Source of the DNA: Flaccisagitta enflata
Lineage: Eukaryota > Chaetognatha > Sagittoidea > Aphragmophora
Assembly: GCA_965153355.1 (NCBI GenBank)
Contig: OZ231127.1
Span: forward strand, 12,338,001-12,402,000
DNA: 64,000 nt
Direction: 5' to 3'
The position numbers and the translations under genes are program-made. Below are positions 59,041 through 64,000 of this stretch, piece by piece. The first letter of the stretch is position 1. Every line of letters begins with the position of its first letter. A model generated the notes under the pieces. It did no database searches and was not told where the DNA came from. It was given only the letters and a program-made list of their open reading frames with translations.

Positions 59041-60004
59041 CCTCGTAATTGCCCGTATTCGTTTGATCTTAATGCCATTACCATTGTCTTTGGGTATTGT
59101 CTATTGTCGTTCACTCGTCATCAAACAAATTTCCGAATTGCCAAAAAAAGAAACTTCCCAACATTCGTGCGATGAATGCTGGAAATTAGTTGAGGGAAGG
59201 AATGCCTACTGCCTATTGCCTGATTGCTTTTCAGCTAGCAAGATGCTGTAGACTGTTGAGTGCGTAAGGTTTGCTGAAGGAATAAACTGTCGACAGTGCG
59301 TCATCATGTTTGTAGTAACTGTATTCTATTACCTTGTTTGGTCTGTTTTTCCCCCTCGGATCATTTCCGTGTAGAATCCATTTATCAGGTTTGAGTCACT
59401 GATCTTTCTTTTTTTTTTTACTTTTTCGTCACCAGTCTTTGACTCAATCGCGATTCCTCTTTTCTTCATTTTTTTTTCTCCTGACTCTGGCTCTAGGTTC
59501 CAAGGTCAAGTGTCACTTTGCTACCACATTTTTTCGCGTGTCATTTTACTTTTTTATTTCCTCTCGCCCTCACCTGGTCTGAATCACGTTATTCCCCCAA
59601 ATTAACCGTTGGCTTGGCAGACACAGTCGTCATAAACAAGAAATAAACTGATAAACGTGTATGAAGTTCCTCCATTTTTTCTAATCAGCAACTCGAATAA
59701 TCAGATCGAAAACATTTCCGTGTTCGGCACAATCATCAAAACTCAGACAATTCTTTTTTAAAACACAACGAATCTAATTGTAATTTGAAAAAAAAATGGA
59801 CAGTCACATCGACATCGCCCTGGCCTCCGTACCTCTCTCATTGATCATGATCAACCGATCTAGTATATTTCTTTATTCACTTTGTCTAATCCACTTTCAT
59901 AATCACCGCGCTAATTGTTTAAATGAATGCAACCTCGAAAACACCATTTCACAGACTCACACACAAAGAGACACACAAAGAGACTCACAACATCAATGCC
60001 TTAA
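59041..60004. other. Single-copy stretch without recognised genes
   Basis: Possible intron or upstream sequence of the acidic exon at 60028. No other signal seen. Confidence 0.35.
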
Positions 60005-60027
60005 GCAAGACCTTCTTCCGCTTCAAG

Positions 60028-60358
60028 GGAACCGACGAAGCGACGAAGGTCTTCCTCATCTGAAGAAGAAGAAGAAGAAGAAGAAGAAGAAGAAGAAGAA
60101 GAAGAAGAAGAAGAAGAAGAAGAAGAAGAAGAAGAAGAAGAAGAAGAAAACGACAAAGAAGAAGAAGGAGAAGAAGAAAACGACAAAGAAGAAGAAGGAG
60201 AAGAAGAAAACGACAAAGAAGAAGAAGGAGAAGAAGAAAACGACAAAGAAGAAGAAGGAGAAGAAGAAGATGAAGAAGATGAAGAAGAAGAAGAAGATGA
60301 AGAAGATGAAGAAGATGGAGAAGACGACAAAGAAGAAGAAGATGAGAACATAGAATAA
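60028..60358 (+). CDS. Candidate terminal exon encoding an acidic Glu-rich C-terminus
   Basis: This frame lacks an ATG but is open from 60005. A pyrimidine-rich tract followed by CAAG (AG at 60026-60027) gives a plausible acceptor. The product reads EPTKRRRSSSSEEEE, then a long Glu run, four copies of a ten-residue unit DKEEEGEEEN (60151-60270), then Asp/Glu clusters ending DDKEEEDENIE and TAA at 60356. A basic patch, a Ser cluster and then an acidic tail is a common layout for nuclear protein C-termini, with the Ser-Glu junction resembling casein kinase 2 sites. The overlapping ATG-started Lys-rich frame is a weaker choice. The Glu run is a GAA microsatellite, so chance opening is possible. 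Upstream exons were not found. Confidence 0.33.
60062..60345. repeat. GAA array with a 30-bp higher-order repeat
   Basis: A GAA run (60062-60150), then four exact 30-bp units beginning CGACAAAGAAGAAGAAGGAG (60151-60270), then GATGAA units. Confidence 0.9.
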
Positions 60359-60916
60359 GAAGAATGATGTTAAACGGAAGAAAGGCGGCGTCAGTGAGTC
60401 TATTTCATTTCACCTCGTCGAGTCTAAAAGAAATAACTGAGGTCGACCTATTAAACCCATTGCCACACACTGAACCCCGTTCTCAGTCTGTGACGTCGTC
60501 CATTGTGTGTTTGTGTGTGTGTGTGTGTCTATGTGTTGTTCTCATGTGCCATGTGTCCCCAATATCCGATTCATATATATTTTTTCCCGGTGCCGCCGTC
60601 ATTGTTTTTTTACGCCCACCACCATTGATTGTAATCATCGATAAAAAAAGATACACGACTACGCGGGTGCAATGATATCTCTCTACCAACAACAACAACG
60701 ACAACGGAGACGATCACGACAACATTAATGACATAGGAGACAATGTCAAGGACAATGACTCGACGATATAAAGACAATGACGTCGGCTACCAACGACGGC
60801 AACAACAATAACGACGAGAACGACAACGACAACGACGTCAACTGTCGGCTCATTTTGGGGGTCGGTCATTGACCTGGTCGCGTCCTCTTCTTTTTCTTTT
60901 GTTTTCATTTCCGTCT

Positions 60917-61054
60917 GTCGTTGTCGTTGTCGTTGTTGTTGTCGTTGTTGTTGTCGTTGTCGTCGTTGTCGTCGTTGTTGCTGTTGTCGTTGTCGTCGTT
61001 GTCGTCGTTGTCGTCGTTGTCGTCGTTGTCGTCGTTGTCGTCGTTGTCGTCGTT

Positions 61055-61104
<50 letters not shown>

Positions 61105-61135
61105 CGACGTCTTCGTTGCCGTTGATCGTTGTCAT
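60917..61135. repeat. GTTGTC/GTCGTC array
   Basis: Mixed GTT and GTC triplets with a regular GTCGTCGTT period in the middle. Poly-Val and Asp-Asn frames are by-products. Confidence 0.95.
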
Positions 61136-61220
61136 TGTCATTTTCGTGACGTTTTCTTCGTGATTTCAATTTACAGGGCCATCATCGTCACCCATGGACA
61201 CTCTCTCAAGTCACCGCATC

Positions 61221-61620
61221 AGTCATCGTCATGGATGTTGTCATCGTCAAAGGTATGCTGTCGTCGTCATCGTCGTTGTCATTGTCAAAGGTATATTGAC
61301 ATAGTATCGTTGTTGTCATCATCAAAGGTATGCTGTCGTCGTCATCGTCGTTGTCATCGTCTAAGGTATATTGACATAGTCATCGATGTTGTCATCGTCA
61401 AAGGTATGCTGTCACCGTCATCGTCGTTGTCATCGTCTAAGGTATATTTTCAGCGTCATCGTCGTTGTCATCGTCAAAGGTATATTGACATAGTCATCGA
61501 TGTTGTCATCGTCAAAGGTATGCTGTCATCGTCATCGTTGTTGTCATCATCAAAGGTATGCTGTCATCGCCGTCATCGTCGTTGTCATCGTCTAAGGTAT
61601 ATTTTCAGCGTCATCGGTTT
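61221..61620 (+). repeat. Minisatellite whose units carry donor-like AAG|GTAT sites
   Basis: Ten units of about 36-40 bp of the form TCATCGTCGTTGTCATCGTC followed by AAAGGTATGCTG or TAAGGTATATT. Each contains AAG|GTAT, a reasonable 5' splice site. GTAT positions are near 61253, 61291, 61328, 61366, 61403, 61442, 61480, 61518, 61556 and 61596. A strong acceptor follows at 61680. Confidence 0.8.
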
Positions 61621-61680
61621 CACCATCGAACTTGTCTAGTCTGTCCTTTGCCCTCACCTCATCGTCCTTTTTTCACGCAG

Positions 61681-61805
61681 CATTTACAGCACCAACTACA
61701 GCAGCAGCAGCAGCACCAGTAGCAGCTACAGCAGCAGCCTGTTTGTGTGATGTTGTCTCACGGAAGGAAATAAGGGTCGAACCGCGGCTACTGAAAAGGT
61801 CGTAA
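61681..61805 (+). CDS. Possible small exon after a strong 3' splice site
   Basis: A pyrimidine tract (TCGTCCTTTTTTCACGCAG, ending at 61680) is a textbook acceptor. Of the frames after it, one reads FTAPTTAAAAAPVAATAAAC then LCDVVSRKEIRVEPRLLKRS to a TAA at 61803. A second reads IYSTNYSSSSSTSSSYSSSL and stops at about 61750. The exon is built on CAG repeats. It follows an array of donor-like sites (61221-61620). No product is recognised. Confidence 0.25.
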
Positions 61806-62639
<834 letters not shown>

Positions 62640-62840
62640 GTCTCTCTTGTTTTTCACTCTCTTTTCTCCTCTCTATCTCGCTGTACACTAGCTCAATGCT
62701 CGCGTCCTCGAGTCTCCATATTTTTGTTGTTGTCGTCGTCATTGCTTTTATTGTTATTATTCTGGTAATTTGAGATCGTAATAAAATCTGTTAGCTGTCG
62801 CCACGCAAAGCCACAGTATTACACCGCAAGTACATCTGTA

Positions 62841-62845
<5 letters not shown>

Positions 62846-62886
<41 letters not shown>
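62846..62886. repeat. GA dinucleotide array
   Basis: A pure GA run of about 41 bp, followed by a GGAAGG-rich stretch (62947-62993). Confidence 0.95.
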
Positions 62887-62887
<1 letters not shown>

Positions 62888-63130
62888 AAGCGAAAATGTA
62901 AAAAAGAACTAAGGAAGATTGCAAGCAACTGAGCAAGCTGTGCGCAAGGAAGAAAGGAAGGAAGAAGGGGAGGAAGGGGAGGAAGGGGAGGAATGAAGTC
63001 AGAAAGGATGTAATCAAGGCGAGTAGGAAGAGGTTGTGTCATGAAAAAGCAGCTTACAATGACAAAGAAAGAAAGACAGAGGGTGAAATGCAATTTCGGG
63101 GAAAAGACCCTGTTTCTTTTTTGTTTTGTT

Positions 63131-63240
63131 TTTAGTCGCGTGCACGCGACTCTATAACCCGCTCTGTCGGTCTGTCCGTCGGTCCGTCGGTCCGTCCGTC
63201 CGTCCGTCCGTCCGTCCGTCCGTAACACTTTGCTTTTTTT
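63131..63240 (-). mobile_element. Helitron-like hairpin element, stem GTCGCG, hairpin side
   Basis: The perfect hairpin AGTCGCGTGCACGCGACT (63134-63151) is followed by CTATAACCCGCTCTGTCGGT and pure CCGT units. It runs into the minisatellite below, and no distal end was found before the next copy. Confidence 0.65.
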
Positions 63241-63530
63241 TGTCGTTTTACGTCATTTTAGGGTATTTTACATCATTTTAAGTCATTTTAAGTCATTCTA
63301 AGTCATTTCCAGTCATTTTCAGTTAATTTTAGTCACTTAAGTCATTTTGTCATTTTTTGTCATTTTTGTCATTTTATATTATTATAAGTCATTTTAAGTC
63401 ATTCTTAGTCATTCTAAGTTATTCTAAGTCGTTCTAAGTCATTACAAGTCATTCTAAGTCATTACAAGTCATTCTAAGTCATTCTAAGTCACTCTAAGTT
63501 ATTTTTTGGCTTTTGTAGTTTTTAGTAACA
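63241..63530. repeat. Minisatellite, unit like TAAGTCATTT
   Basis: About 25 degenerate 10-11-bp units (AAGTCATTTT, AAGTCATTCT, AAGTCATTAC). A similar core lies in 57490-57590 and again at 63840-64000, so it appears to be the internal repeat of some hairpin elements. Confidence 0.8.
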
Positions 63531-63590
63531 CTTTGCTTTTTTGCGTCGTTTTTGGTCAATTTTGGTCGTCTGGAGTCATTTTGAGTCATT

Positions 63591-63840
63591 TTTAGTTGCG
63601 GACACGCAACTCTATAAGAGGCTTTGTCCGTCCGTCCGTTGGTCGGTCCGTCGGTCCATCGGTCCGTCACGCTCGAGTTGAAAACGCAAGAAACACGCAT
63701 TTACAATGCTGCAGTTGTCATTGAATGTGTGTGGTTGTATGTTAGTGTGTGGGAAGGGGGTTTGGGTGAGGCTGGGGGTTGGCTGCCCCTGCCCACCCGT
63801 CCGCAACGATATTGTGACCCCCGCGTCACTTGTTTTGTTG
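63591..63840 (-). mobile_element. Helitron-like hairpin element, stem GTTGCG
   Basis: The hairpin AGTTGCGGACACGCAACT (63594-63611) is followed by CTATAAGAGGCTTTGTCCGT and CGGT units. The distal side is GCCCCTGCCCACCCGTCCGC with CGCAAC at 63802-63807. The outermost end has diverged. As at 45727, the T variant is in all three stem positions. Confidence 0.75.
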
Positions 63841-64000
63841 TTTTTGGTCATTTTTGGTTGCGTTTAGTTATTTTTGGTTGCTTTTAGTCATTTTTGGTCA
63901 TTTTTGATCATTCATGTCACTTTATACATTTAAACCATTTGTGTCATTTTTGGGCATTAAAGATAGTTTTAAGTCATTTTAAGTCATTTTGGAACATTTC

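Overview
This is eukaryotic nuclear DNA, almost certainly from an animal. It is packed with microsatellites, satellites and non-autonomous transposable elements, carries very little recognisable coding sequence, and shows spliceosomal signals (a consensus GTAAGT donor, pyrimidine-rich acceptors). No transposase, viral, rRNA, tRNA or CRISPR feature was recognised. The mobile-element mix (TA-flanked MITEs, and hairpin-ended elements carrying ACGG-type tetranucleotide runs) would fit a marine invertebrate such as a mollusc, but the species cannot be named from the sequence.

Layout, 1-30853: one enormous inverted repeat. The left arm (1 to about 15580) and right arm (about 15908 to 30853) are reverse complements around a spacer of about 330 bp. 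The outermost base pair (1 with 30853) still matches, so the palindrome may extend beyond the left edge of the window. Unique DNA inside the arms (for example 5420-7100 against 23600-25290) looks essentially identical. A block at about 11.6-14.8 kb (17.0-19.3 kb on the other side) is strongly diverged, and microsatellite lengths differ. The pattern is a mosaic, so simple fold-back of one molecule does not explain it. Each arm carries a 10-bp satellite, a 36-bp satellite, a trinucleotide array, several mobile elements, and two GC-rich open reading frames. One of these frames ends at a perfect splice donor. It is open in the right arm and frameshifted by a 7-nt microsatellite difference in the left.

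Layout, 30854-64000: single-copy background riddled with nested elements. The most striking family has one end formed by a short perfect hairpin followed by CTAA, an adjacent run of CCGT/CGGT tetranucleotides, and at the opposite end a third copy of the same hairpin stem. The stem sequence changes from copy to copy (GTCGCG, GTTGCG, GATGCG, GGTGC, GTTCCAC), and all three positions change together. This resembles Helitron/Helentron-type non-autonomous elements, but the three-way covariation is the best candidate here for an undescribed mechanism. Other families are several long-TIR MITEs with TA target sites, a pogo-like short MITE, a GAGCG-rich element, and an element with a double inverted repeat around a tandem AGGCCTSAAAT core.

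Coding content is thin: a Ser/Pro/Thr-rich first exon (two copies), an Ala/Ser-rich ORF (two copies), a spacer ORF, an acidic C-terminal exon near 60.0-60.4 kb, and a possible acceptor plus exon at 61.68 kb that follows ten tandem donor-like sites. None has a recognisable domain, and all need transcript support.
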